NCBI RefSeq assembly: GCF_004193775.1
Contig: NC_041008.1
Span: 5,782,731 to 5,846,730, forward strand
Direction: 5' to 3'
Origin: Glycine soja
Taxonomy: Eukaryota > Streptophyta > Magnoliopsida > Fabales > Fabaceae
DNA length: 64,000 nucleotides
Both the position numbers and the translations under genes were made by a program. Each line of letters starts with the position of its first letter. Position 1 is the first letter of the stretch. The notes under the pieces are model-generated. The model had not been told where the DNA came from and made no database searches. It saw nothing but the letters and a program-made list of their open reading frames with translations. This document shows positions 21,995 to 32,282 of the stretch, in pieces.

Positions 21995-22366
21995 GATTCG
22001 GAGAATGCGCGAAATGTAGCATTGGCTTCCCTCGAATGTGACCAACAGCTACAAAATATAGGGGATGGCTTAATGCGGATGCCAAAAAGGTGCTTCAGTA
22101 AATTGCACTCTTTGATTGTGGACCAGTGCCAATTTTTATCAGATGCAGTGTTACCGTTCGATTGGAAACATTGCAAGTTCGAGACTGTAATCATGTGAAA
22201 ACGAAACCATATTTGGTGTGAAACGTGCAACACAAGACAAAATCATGACTTCTACAACAGGTATATGTTGACAATTGTAATTGCCATAAAAGTGTGTTTC
22301 CCGAATCAGTAGCCAAAGATCTTGTGAAACTTGAAAATCTAGTTATTGCAGAGGATAATGCAATAG
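21995..22366 (+). pseudogene. CNL relic: LRR X-exon, frameshifted
   Basis: It follows a splice-like acceptor (gtgttcag|gattcg). The first part stays open ([22 protein letters not shown]), matching exons 5 and 7. A deletion after ttaccgttc then destroys the frame. Later pieces still match the FP.SVAKDL segment and the gcagaggataatgca stretch of exon 5. It is a decayed third copy of the X module. Confidence 0.8.
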
Positions 22367-23239
22367 TTGCAATATAGCCTGCTATAATCGTCTAATCGAT
22401 TGCCCCTGGATGAAAACTTTCAGCCCTGTCAACAACTGGTTTTCTGCAGCAAATGATTTGAGCTTTATTCTCTCATTAATATACAGTCAATCATATAGAT
22501 TACTAACACACGCCATTATCATACAGTGTAATATGTTAAAGGATCTCAAATCTTTATAACTAAACAATCTCTTACCAACCATGTAAACTATTTTTCATTA
22601 TTTTCTTCTCCGTTGGACCCTCAATAACATCTCCGTATTGATCTCATTTATCAAAAGTTTCATCTTAAAATTTTAAACTCTAAACAAATTTGTATGCCCA
22701 CATACAATATCAAAACCTTTCCACCTTATTAATAGCTAGCCTGGTTCAATTTTTTGGCTTTTAAGTAAATTATATATTTTTTTTTCTTTTAAAATGACTT
22801 GTTTGCACCTATTTAATTGAAAAAATTAATTTCTCATTAACTATCAGGCATATTTCAGTATGAAAGCTCATTTTTCAATTATACATAAAAGTGTTGGATC
22901 TATAACTATCCTAAACTGATTTTTCTCATTGTTATTGTTTTATGTGATTATGAAAAAGCTTAACAATTTATAAAGTTCTTATCAATTAATGTGTGATTCA
23001 ATAACTTGTTCCACTAGGACGATGCATGCATTATATTTCATGTGAACCCAATAGCTTACTATTCATAAAAAAAAATCCCAACCTATCTTATTTAACCTTT
23101 TGTAATATGTAGAGATTGTTGTAATTTGAAGTATATAACAAAAGATCGAGTCCCATATTGTTGGGGATAATTTTGACTCAAGTTTTTATATATCAGTTTT
23201 GTGGTATGGGTTTAGAAGCTAACTAGTAAAAACAAAAAT
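22367..23239. other. Relic intron sequence, absent from unit B
   Basis: About 22480-22940 aligns with introns 5 and 7 (ttatagctagcctggtt and gttggatctataactatcct), but the Y exon expected next is missing. The block 22367-23622 is deleted in the other tandem unit (junction near 56487). Confidence 0.55.
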
Positions 23240-23421
23240 CTATCGTGCAAGCATTCTCATTTTCCTCAGTATTCTTAATTTGAGTTTAGCTTACCAACAT
23301 ACATCTCAGCTTTTTTCCTTAGCACTCCTTTAATCACGCACATTCAGTTTATTCCTTCCAGTTTGGAATAGTGACAAGACAAATTATAACTTACGATCAT
23401 ATCCAATTCAAAGAACATTGA

Positions 23422-23424
<3 letters not shown>
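23240..23424 (+). pseudogene. Diverged copy of the CNL 5' leader exon
   Basis: It matches, with many changes, the leader before gene B (ctcagtattctt, cacattcagtttattc, ttggaatagtgacaag, catccaattc...ag|gttt). It ends at an equivalent splice-donor-like position just before an AT microsatellite and the NB-ARC relic, in the order expected of a collapsed gene. Confidence 0.55.

Positions 23425-23425
<1 letters not shown>

Positions 23426-23499
<74 letters not shown>
23426..23499. repeat. (AT)n microsatellite, about 74 bp
   Basis: A long uninterrupted AT tract between the leader-exon relic and the NB-ARC relic. Confidence 0.95.
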
Positions 23500-23500
<1 letters not shown>

Positions 23501-23506
23501 CTTATG

Positions 23507-23955
23507 TCACTTTAACCAAAGCAGCAATTGCTGAAATTGCTCGAGACAAGAAGTTGTTTAATGTGGTGGCTTTTTGAGAAATAACAGACAACCCCAATCT
23601 AAAAAAGTCCAGGAAGATATTGTTTACGTGTTGGGATTGAGATTGGAAGAAGAAGGTGAGAATGTAAGAGCTGATACAGATTAGACTTGAATAGGTTGGG
23701 GATTCCACTTGATATATGGTGATTATAAGGGCTGCAAAATTTTGCTAACTTCAAGAAATAAAAACGTATTAACTGATAAAATGGAAGTTAAGTCAACTTT
23801 CTCTGCAGAGGAATTAGATGAAAAAGAAGCTGATCAAGTTGTTTCGGAAGGAGGCTAGAATATAGGGTGAAATGTCAAAGTCTAAACAAGAAATTGTTAA
23901 TGTTCAGGATTACCTATGGCAATAGTTATAGTTGGAAGGGCATTGAATGGGTGAT
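23507..23955 (+). pseudogene. CNL relic: NB-ARC fragment with stops and frameshifts
   Basis: It aligns to 32855-33450 of gene B: the end of the P-loop region, KLFNVVA, the RNBS-A area, the kinase-2 region (partly deleted), CKILLTSR-like DNA, DKMEVKST, RKEARI and GLPMAIV. Several stops and small deletions abolish coding. It lacks the roughly 90-bp insert that gene B carries between kinase-2 and RNBS-B, so it preserves the older state there. Confidence 0.85.
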
Positions 23956-24516
23956 CAGACTAATAAAAATTAATCTAAGCTCCCGATGACTACCGAAGCA
24001 TCCAAACTAACAAAAATTACATCAATAATGATCCCTTATGCTTTCAGCATTAAATGGAAAAGAATTGTTGTATTCGTGTGTCGGATACAGCCGGGATACA
24101 ACTTTGATACGACTCACGTTGTTTGGATACGACTCTCATGTTTCTTTGAATATTTTAATAATATTATTGTTTAAACTTTAGTTACGATTTTTAAAATAAA
24201 TAAAAAGTACAAACATAAACAAAAACACAACTTTTTGCTTTTCTCAAAACATAAACAAAAACATAACATATCATTTTCCTCTGAGCATGAAAAGTCCTTT
24301 TTAGGCAATTTTGAACTTTCTTTTAGTGAGGGAGTTTATTTTTCTGGTCTCTCTCCACACAAAGCACAAACCATGCTTTTATTGAACATAATCTTTCTGC
24401 CAACTATGATTGCTAAAACATAATCCGCATATTTGCAGTGTTTTAAGTTTTAACAACTCTCAGTATCATTTTCTTAATTGCATTTTAACACCAACATATT
24501 GACTTTTCTTTTAACA

Positions 24517-24567
<51 letters not shown>

Positions 24568-25419
24568 ATATATAGGAATGTTATCATCATATTTTCATCG
24601 ATTCCTATGGTAAGGTATCTATTATTAGTAAGGCTTAAGGTATCCTTTAATCCATTAAATATAAAAGTTATTTTCATAAAAGATGTATATCACTATTGTT
24701 CATAAACTAGGAATGTTACTCTTCCAAACCCTCCTCCACAGATCAAAACAACCCATCTCACACGCTTTCCGCTCTTCCAGAGTTCCATACGTTGACAACC
24801 CCATCAGAGACAGTGCCGTAAGAGCAACATCACCTCCGTGACAAGTGGTCCCCCTCATCTGACTTTGGAAGTAACCGCCCTTCATGGAGAGAAGCCTCTC
24901 CTACTTCTTAAATTTATGTAATTAGTGAGAATCTCTGTATCTTTTTAACTTAATAGGATTTTTATTAATTTTTTAATAGATTAATGTTGATATATATTCA
25001 TTTAAATTTATATTATTCTATTTAATTTGATCACATTTATAGATGACTTATTGTCTTAAAATATTAATTTACATGAATTATTGAAATATATTCCAACAAT
25101 AAAAAAGGCTATACATGCATGCAGAATCAATACACAGCTAATGAATTAAAAATTTAGTAGATGTGAATTAATGGGATGGAATTAATGTGTTTAAGATCAT
25201 GTTTGAGTGTGAAGCTGGCAATCTTCTTTCTTGTGAGAATAAAAGAAAAATTCTTTGTTAAAGACACAAATATACATTCAAACTTATATCTTTTTTATGT
25301 TTTTTAAAATCTGAGATGCCTTTGTAATTTTTAACACATGGTTACTTGATCTGGTTTTAGTAAATGTATTTTGATTTTTGATTGAACAACTATTTAATAT
25401 TCTTTAATTTACTCATTAG
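23956..25419. other. Spacer shared with 56820-58147
   Basis: Nearly identical to unit B, apart from a TA microsatellite (24521-24559) and about 93 bp (around 24735-24830) that B lacks. No intact gene was seen. The minus strand at 24885-24700 holds a 61-codon open stretch (GDVALTALSLMGLSTYG) that could be a fragment of an unidentified gene. Confidence 0.5.
24521..24559. repeat. (AT)n microsatellite
   Basis: An AT tract of about 39 bp. The matching site in unit B (about 57383) is reduced to catatatagg. Confidence 0.9.
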
Positions 25420-25661
25420 CTCTTGACGGATCTGTTGGAGAAGAGATGTAATTGTACCTAGTACAAGAAAATCAAGATCAAAGCATGAAGACTGTGTCGA
25501 GCCACTAACTAATTCTGTGTTGGATATGCTTGAAAAGCAAGTGGATTACATCCGTTACAGGCGAAACTTTGATGAACTAGAAGTGTGTTAATTTCCTTAC
25601 TTTAGGAACGATGATGACCACAAAAAGACACGGTTTTCCAATTGTTTATTTCCTTACTTAA
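25420..25661 (+). pseudogene. CNL relic: start of exon 1 (coiled-coil part)
   Basis: It matches gene B from the pre-ATG gaagagatgta through AYILRC...NVDEL (gattacatccgttacaggcgaaactttgatgaac), the FRNDEGHTKTG segment (aggaacgatgatgaccacaaaaag) and FLFPYF. Internal deletions and stops leave only the CC part. Further copies occur at 58148 and 61724. Confidence 0.75.
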
Positions 25662-26011
25662 TAATGCAATGAGGACAATTGAGACAGGCTGGCAGGGATG
25701 GATCATTCATTTATAAGCTTAAACTGAAAGAATCTTTAATTTACACCCGTGAAAGAAAAAGCCAGGACCACTTCTATTCCCCATTATATCAACCTACTTC
25801 CCCACTTATTTCGTTTACGTCCTTAGCTGGGGCATCAATTTGTTTATTTAATCCCTGTACTTTTTATAAAAATGTTATTTGTGGCCCATCATGAATATAT
25901 AGATAATCGCCACAATTAATAATGCAATGAAGATAAGATGACAATTGAGATAAGAGGGAATGAACCTTAAGATATTTTTACATTCCAAACACTCAAACAG
26001 GGAGGATCATT
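25662..26011. other. Spacer between CC relic and leader exon
   Basis: Present in three copies (also about 58390-58739 and 62630-62810). A 71-codon open frame (25679-25894) is identical in the two recent copies but is not kept in the third, so it is not called a gene. Confidence 0.5.
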
Positions 26012-26264
26012 TCTGATCGAGTATGTTTTCTGGTTTCTTTCGTCATGCTCTCAGTATTCTCTTGCTCTTTAACTTGATCTTGGTTTTCTTCGGACTAGTA
26101 GTACGCCATCCATATGCTTAAATCATGTTTAGCTTGCCAACATATTTCTGCTTTCTTCCTAAATCTGCTCTTTTTTTCTCACATTCAGTTTATTGCTTAG
26201 GATTTGGAATAGTGACAAGTAAAGACAAATCACAACTCACGGTCATCCAATTCCAAGAATAGAG
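26012..26264 (+). promoter_or_regulatory. Copy of CNL 5' leader/promoter region without a gene
   Basis: Almost identical to the leader exon before gene B (tctgatcgagtatgttttct ... ccaagaatagag|gtttgt), including the donor-like GT. No CC-NB-ARC exon follows: homology ends at about 27670, just short of where a start codon would be. It is an orphan promoter. Confidence 0.6.
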
Positions 26265-27670
26265 GTTTGTTCCTTTCTTTATAGCTTATTATATTGGCTA
26301 CTTCTTTTGTTCATTTATTCAAGATTTGAAGAAATTTCACTCATAAAGATGGATATATAAAGTTCTCGTTTAGATCTTTCAACTCTCATGGCTAATTTTA
26401 CCAAAAAAATAATACATTATAATTTTTTCCTAATTTAACTGGTAGCTCTTTAACAAAATTTTGACAAAATTCATTTCATTCAAATGTCCAATAATAAGCT
26501 TCAAAACGAGGGGAATATTCAGAAATGAATGCTCATAAATAAATATATTTGCAGGCTAGCTTTTTGTTTCTTAGTTATCAATTTGGTCTTCAAGGTTTAA
26601 TTTGATTTCAAATTTCAGCGATTTTATTTATGAACAGTGGCAATTACTATATTTATTATTAGTTTGAAAAATAAAACAAATTTCATTTCTTTTTCTTCTT
26701 CAGTTTTGGTTCTGTGCTTGGTTTCATCCTCGGAAGGATTTCCCAAAGCAAAGTGGTGGTGCCACGCCACAGTGGTCAACTTTTGAGTGCGTGTGGTTTG
26801 GGTGGGTTAAGCCAAAGTGCCGAGTGAAGAAGAAGAAAAAATGAGAATCCTTTTATTTTTTTATATAATAATAAATATAGTGACGGAAGAAGAAGAAATG
26901 ATTAAATATCGTCACTATTCATAAACAAAATCAGTTGAAATTTTTTATCTTAAGGATGCCAACCTAATTAGACGGAAAAGAGCAGATTGGTCTGTTTTGT
27001 CTATTTTAAAATAATTTGTGACTAAAGTGAATTTTTAAAAAATTTGGAACCAAATTATACCTTTTAAAAAATAATTTAGGAACTAAATTGATAATTAAGT
27101 TTTTTTTAAGGATGCTCCAAACTTTTGGATTAATAATAGTGATGTATATTTTCATTATTTAACTATATGCTTTATAATATATAGTTTATTAGACCTACAA
27201 CCGCATTCCAATTTAGGCTTTTTTTTTTTACCTAACAGGGGTAGTTTTATTTTTGAAAAATTTATCAAGATGAGTAATTTTTGAATTTAATAGGGAGTTA
27301 TGATTAAGTTATGTTTTAAAACTTAACTTTTAATAAACCACATGCTAATGTGCACAAAATAAATGAAATGCATGGATAAATGCACACACTTATCCATTTT
27401 GAGCGTCCTTGTCTTACAATTGTTTGTGATCATCAACATATATATGTTAATCATTTGGATAAATTATTTTTATTATTTAAATAAATTATTTTTTAGCGTC
27501 TTGGTCTTGCAATTGTACTGCAATCATCAAAATATATTTAAAATTATTGAATTCTATTTAAATAAATTATATTTGTCATTTAAAAATATTATTGAAAATG
27601 AAAGTTTTTAAACCATGGAGTCCTTCCCGTTGTTCATTGATTATTAAATGAACTTGTGAATTTCGATTAA
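26265..27670. repeat. Orphan copy of the CNL 5'-UTR intron
   Basis: It aligns to 30930-32190. It keeps the stretch ggtggtgccacgccacagtg, with GGTCAA (TTGACC, a W-box core, on the minus strand) at 26774-26779. It ends at gaatttcgatt|aacatt, where unrelated AT-rich DNA begins. Confidence 0.65.
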
Positions 27671-28204
27671 CATTACTACTTAAAATCAAAATTATCTAAA
27701 TAAACATTTAATTATTATAATTGTATATTATATCGCGTTTTATTACTTAATATGAAAACTATCAAAATTATTTTTTTAATTATCAAATTATATACTACCT
27801 CCGTTCTTATTTATAAAAAAACAAGTTATACTATAAAAAGAAATAAAGATAATATTAAATAAGATTATTGTAAACAACATAATTTTGCATTAAATAAAAT
27901 TGTTAAAAAAATATATAATCATTGATTATTATGAAACTAAGGTTTCGATAATTGACAAACTTTTATTCAAGTATCTCTTACTATATGTTTTTTGAATAAA
28001 AAAGTAACATTTACTATAAACTAGATTTTAAATCCATGCATTGCAAAAATTTCTTTAATTTTTTTTATATTTTACTTAATACTTTTTAAAATATATATTT
28101 ATCAATAAAATTATTATTTTTAAAAATATTTATATTAAATTTGAGGAAGAAGATTATCTATATTCTTAATTAAGTTCATTTATAAATACTTAAATGTGTT
28201 TGCG
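27669..28204. repeat. Direct repeat copy 1 (about 0.53 kb) with Stowaway-like end
   Basis: It begins aacattactacttaaaat and is repeated at about 28732-29253. It contains tactacctccgttctta, which resembles the TACTCCCTCCGT terminus of Stowaway-type MITEs. The opposite terminus was not found. Confidence 0.6.
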
Positions 28205-28731
28205 CTAAACATCAAATTCTGGTACTATTCAAATAATTTAACTTTAACTTCAATATATTAATTATTTGTGTTCAATCGCTTGATTAAAGAGTCTTCAATC
28301 TACACCTACCATAGTATTTATAGTTTGAATAAAATTAAATTAAAAAATAAAGTATACTCATATATATATATAATAACTTTTATTTTAATTTTTATCCTTA
28401 ATTATTAATTTTAAAAGTATATAATAAATATAATATTAAAAATTAATATGAAAATGGTATAAATTAACATTTTATCATCAAAATTATATATAAATAGAAT
28501 TAATGTTAGCAATTTAATTTTTTTATTAAATGTAATTAGCTAGGAGCATTAAATTAAATTACATCCGACTACTATTACAAAGTTAAATAATCAATCTAAT
28601 GATTAGAAAACTTCAGTTGAACTTTATTATAGATATATAGAGAGAGAGATAACTCTATATATTTTTATTTCTCATGAAATATATATTAGAGTAACTAATG
28701 TAGAAAATGAGCATAAGTAGTGATAAAACAT

Positions 28732-29253
28732 TTAACATTACTACTTAAAATTAAAATTATCTAAATAAACATTTAATTATTACAATTGTATATTATATAG
28801 TGTTTTATTGAAAATTATCAAATTTATTTTTTTAATTATTAAATTATATACTACCTCCGTTCTTTTTTATATAAAAAAAAGTTATACTATAAAAAAATAA
28901 AGAAAATATTAAATAAGATTATTGTAAACAATATAATTTTGCATTAAATAAAATTGTTAAAAAATATATATAATCATTGATTATGATGAAACTAAGGTTT
29001 CGATAATTGACAAACTTTTATTCAAGTATCTCTTACTATATTTTTCTAATAAAAAAAGTATGATTTACTCTAAACTAGATTTTAAATCCATGCATTGCAA
29101 AAATTTATTTAAATTTTGTTATTTTACTTAATACTTTTTAAAATATACATTTATCAATAAAAATTTTGTTTTTTAAAATATTTATATTAAATTTGAGGAA
29201 GAATATTATCTATATTCTTAATTAAGTTAATTTATAAATGCTTTAAATGTGTT
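28732..29253. repeat. Direct repeat copy 2
   Basis: It matches copy 1 with scattered substitutions and small indels. Between the copies is about 0.5 kb of AT-rich DNA with no gene seen. Confidence 0.6.
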
Positions 29254-30429
29254 TATTGTAAAAAAAAATATTTTTAGAATTGTTGAATAGTGTGATTTTA
29301 TTAATTAAATATGGTCGTTAATTATGTTTAAATGTTTATTTATTTATTTATTTTTAGAAAATGTTTGTAATCTCGGAAAAAGAAAAAATGAGTTGGTTTT
29401 CTTATATAGAATCCTCATATGAATAATACATACATTTTTTGTATTGTTACATTTGAAATGTTTGATTAGTGTTTGAGTCATGTGGTACTATTGCTTGTAA
29501 CATAGGTTGTAACATAGGTTTAGTGGTTCTAGAACCATTTGCAATTTCTTTAAAAATATTACCTGAATGGTCGTATACCGTGTCCATTAAGTTATTGAGC
29601 GTTGTTTTAATGATTTCAGTATTTACAAGATTATTAAGAATGTACTTTTCGGAGAATGTTAATAAACTCGATTTTGAACAAACAATTCACATTTATCATT
29701 AAATTTATTAATATAAGAAGGATTAATATATATGTTTCAAACTTTATAAGGATTACTAATCATTAAAATTGTTACCGTTGTCTTTATATGTAGAAAAGAG
29801 GATATTTTTTCACCTATATTAAGAGTATGCAAGTCATATTTATTTTTTGCATTTAGTAGGATTATATTGGTTTTTTAAACTTTAATATTAATAATAATAA
29901 AATATGCATAACGGTTAATTATAAGATATTCTGATTTTTTTTATAAGTTGATGAAAAGGGCATTTAGTAGGATTATTGATTTTTTTGTTGTTGTTCAAAA
30001 TGGGAAAAGATACATATTTGGTAAAACATACAAACAACTATGCTTTTGTATTATTAGATTTATTTAACTATAAGCTTTATAATTTATAGTTTCTTATACC
30101 ATATGTTTGTTTATCATATTATATAGTAACTCTTAATACTTAGAATTATCTTCGTACGGCTAAATCTTAAAAAATACATTTTTTTTTACAATTATGAGAG
30201 ACATAGAAAGAAATAGTAAAAAGTAATTAGGAGTAAAATGAATAATATAAAAGAGAAAAATAGAAGAATTTTTTTTATAAAAATTAAAATTAATAATAAA
30301 AACATACTGTACAAATAATGCTACTTTTACTTATCCATTACTTAACCAAGCCGTACAATTATTAATTAGAATTTATAAAATATATTGAATAATATTGTTT
30401 TGAAGAAGCATTCTCTCCCTGTATTCACA
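29254..30429. other. AT-rich spacer upstream of gene B, no gene seen
   Basis: Low-complexity AT DNA. A 77-codon open frame (29469-29702) has no recognisable domain. It contains a 13-bp tandem duplication (gttgtaacatagg / tgtaacatagg) and no other structure I could support. Confidence 0.5.
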
Positions 30430-30690
30430 CCCCTCCTCCAAAGGTTGTTCCTCTACCAATCCTCTTTGAAAAACCAGAAATCCAATTGGCATCAGTGTCT
30501 ATGACAGAACATTGAAGCATATCACACAGAATATGAGAAACCTTATCTATTAATTTAGTGTTGTCATCAACCCATTAATCATGCCAAACACTAGCAATGG
30601 ACTCCCACAGAAATGAGTCTGAATTTTAAACAATTAAAGAGCTCGGATTGTTAATGTCATTTCCTTTTAACACTTGCACCCACAAGCTAT
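30430..30690 (-). pseudogene. Non-LTR retrotransposon (LINE) reverse transcriptase/RNase H-like relic
   Basis: Read on the minus strand, the sequence gives LWVQVLKGND, then LWESIASVW, then W-I-S-G-F-S-K-R-I-G-R-G-T-T. This is the order seen at the end of plant LINE pol (zf-RVT linker into RNase H). Stops are present. It abuts the start of the leader exon of gene B at about 30691. Confidence 0.5.
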
Positions 30691-30691
30691 C

Positions 30692-30929
30692 ACTTCTGAT
30701 CGAGTATGTTTTCTGGTTTCTTTCGTCATGCTCTCAGTATTCTCTTGCTTTTTTACTTGATCTTGGTTTTCTTCGGACTAGTAGTACGCCATCCATATCC
30801 TTAAATCATGTTTAGCTTTCTTCCTAAATCTGCTCTTTTTTTCTCACATTCAGTTTATTGCTTACGATTTGGAATAGTGACAAGTAAAGACAAATCACAA
30901 CTCACAGTCATCCAATTCCAAGAATAGAG
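30692..30929 (+). promoter_or_regulatory. Gene B 5' leader exon and promoter-proximal region (predicted)
   Basis: The sequence from tctgatcgagtatg to ccaagaatagag|gtttgt is conserved in five places in the window and ends each time at a donor-like GT. Here a CNL coding exon follows at 32283 behind an acceptor (ctgacag|a), so I infer a non-coding first exon and a 5'-UTR intron of about 1.35 kb. The transcription start is not determined. Confidence 0.55.
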
Positions 30930-32281
30930 GTTTGTTCCTTTCTTTATAGCTTATTATATTGGCTACTTCTTTTGTTCATTTATTCAAGATTTGAAGATAT
31001 TTCACTCATAAAGATGGATATATAAAGTTCTCGTTTAGATCTTTCAACTCTCATGGCTAATTTAACAAAAAAATAATATATTATAATTTTTTCCTAATTT
31101 AACTGGTAGCTCTTCAACAAAATTTTGACAAAATTCATTTCATTCAAATGTCCAATAATAAGCTTTAAGAGGCAGCAGCTTCAAAACGAGGGGAATATTC
31201 AGAAATGAATGCTCATAAATAAATATATTTGCAGACTAGCTTTTTGTTTCTTAGTTATCAATTTGGTCTTCAAATTATATTAAAAGGTTTAATTTGATTT
31301 CAAATTTCAGCGGCTTTTTTTTATGAACAGTGGCAATTACTATATTTATTATTAGTTTAAAAAATAAAACAAATTTCATTTCTTTTTCTTCTTCAGTTTT
31401 GGTTCTGTGCTTGGTTTCATCCTCGGAAGGATTTCCCAAAGCAAAGTGGTGGTGCCACGCCACAGTGGTCAACTTTTGAGTGCGTGTGGTTTGGGTGGGT
31501 TAAGCCAAAGTGCCGAGTGAAGAAGAAGAAAAAATAAGAATCCTTTTATTTTTTAAATAATAATAAATATAATGACAGGAAGAAGAAGAAATGATTAAAA
31601 ATCGTCACTATTCATAAACAAAAAGATGCCAACCTAATTAGACGTAAAAGAGGAGATTGATCTGTTTTATCTGTTTTTAAAATTTTAGAACCAAACTATA
31701 CCTTTTAAAAAATAATTTAGGAACCAAATTGATAATTATGTTTTTTTTAAGGATGATTCAAACTTTTGAATTAATAGTGATGTATATTTTCATTATTTAA
31801 CTATATGAATTTATTACGGAGTTGTGAATAAGTTATGTTTTAAAACATAACTTTTAATAAACCACATGCTAATGTGCACAAAATAAATGAAATGCATGGA
31901 TAAATGCACTGACTTATCCATTTTGAGCGTCCTTGTCTTACAATTGTTTGTGATCATAAACATATATGTTAGGGATCATTTGGATAAATTATTTTTATTA
32001 TTTAAATAAATTATTTTTTAGCGTCCTGGTCTTACAATTGTACTGCGATCATCAAAATATATTTGAAATTATTGAATTCTATTTAAATAAATTATATTTA
32101 TAATTTAAAAATATTATTGAAAATGAAAGTTTTTAAACCATGGAGTCCTTTCCGTTGTTCATTGATTATTAAATGAACTTGTGAATTTTGATTGATGAAA
32201 TGTATTTCCTTAATTAGTTATAGACTGATATGGTTTTTATTTATGTGGGGAAGAGATGTAGTTATAGTATCAAGCTGACAG
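30930..32281 (+). other. Gene B 5'-UTR intron (predicted)
   Basis: It runs from GT after aatagag to the acceptor gctgacag, one base before the ATG. It includes the conserved gccacgccacagtg block and a GGTCAA (minus-strand W-box TTGACC) at 31467-31472. WRKY binding is only a possibility. Confidence 0.5.
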
Positions 32282-32282
32282 A

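Noticed and set aside
21808..22041. 77-residue ORF with hydrophobic start, repeated at 55945-56178
   Set aside because: It looks like a signal peptide but is intron read-through into the LRR relic; the copies match because the segment was recently duplicated.
25679..25894. 71-residue ORF identical at 58407-58622
   Set aside because: Identity reflects recent duplication. The third, older copy (about 62640-62810) does not keep the same protein.
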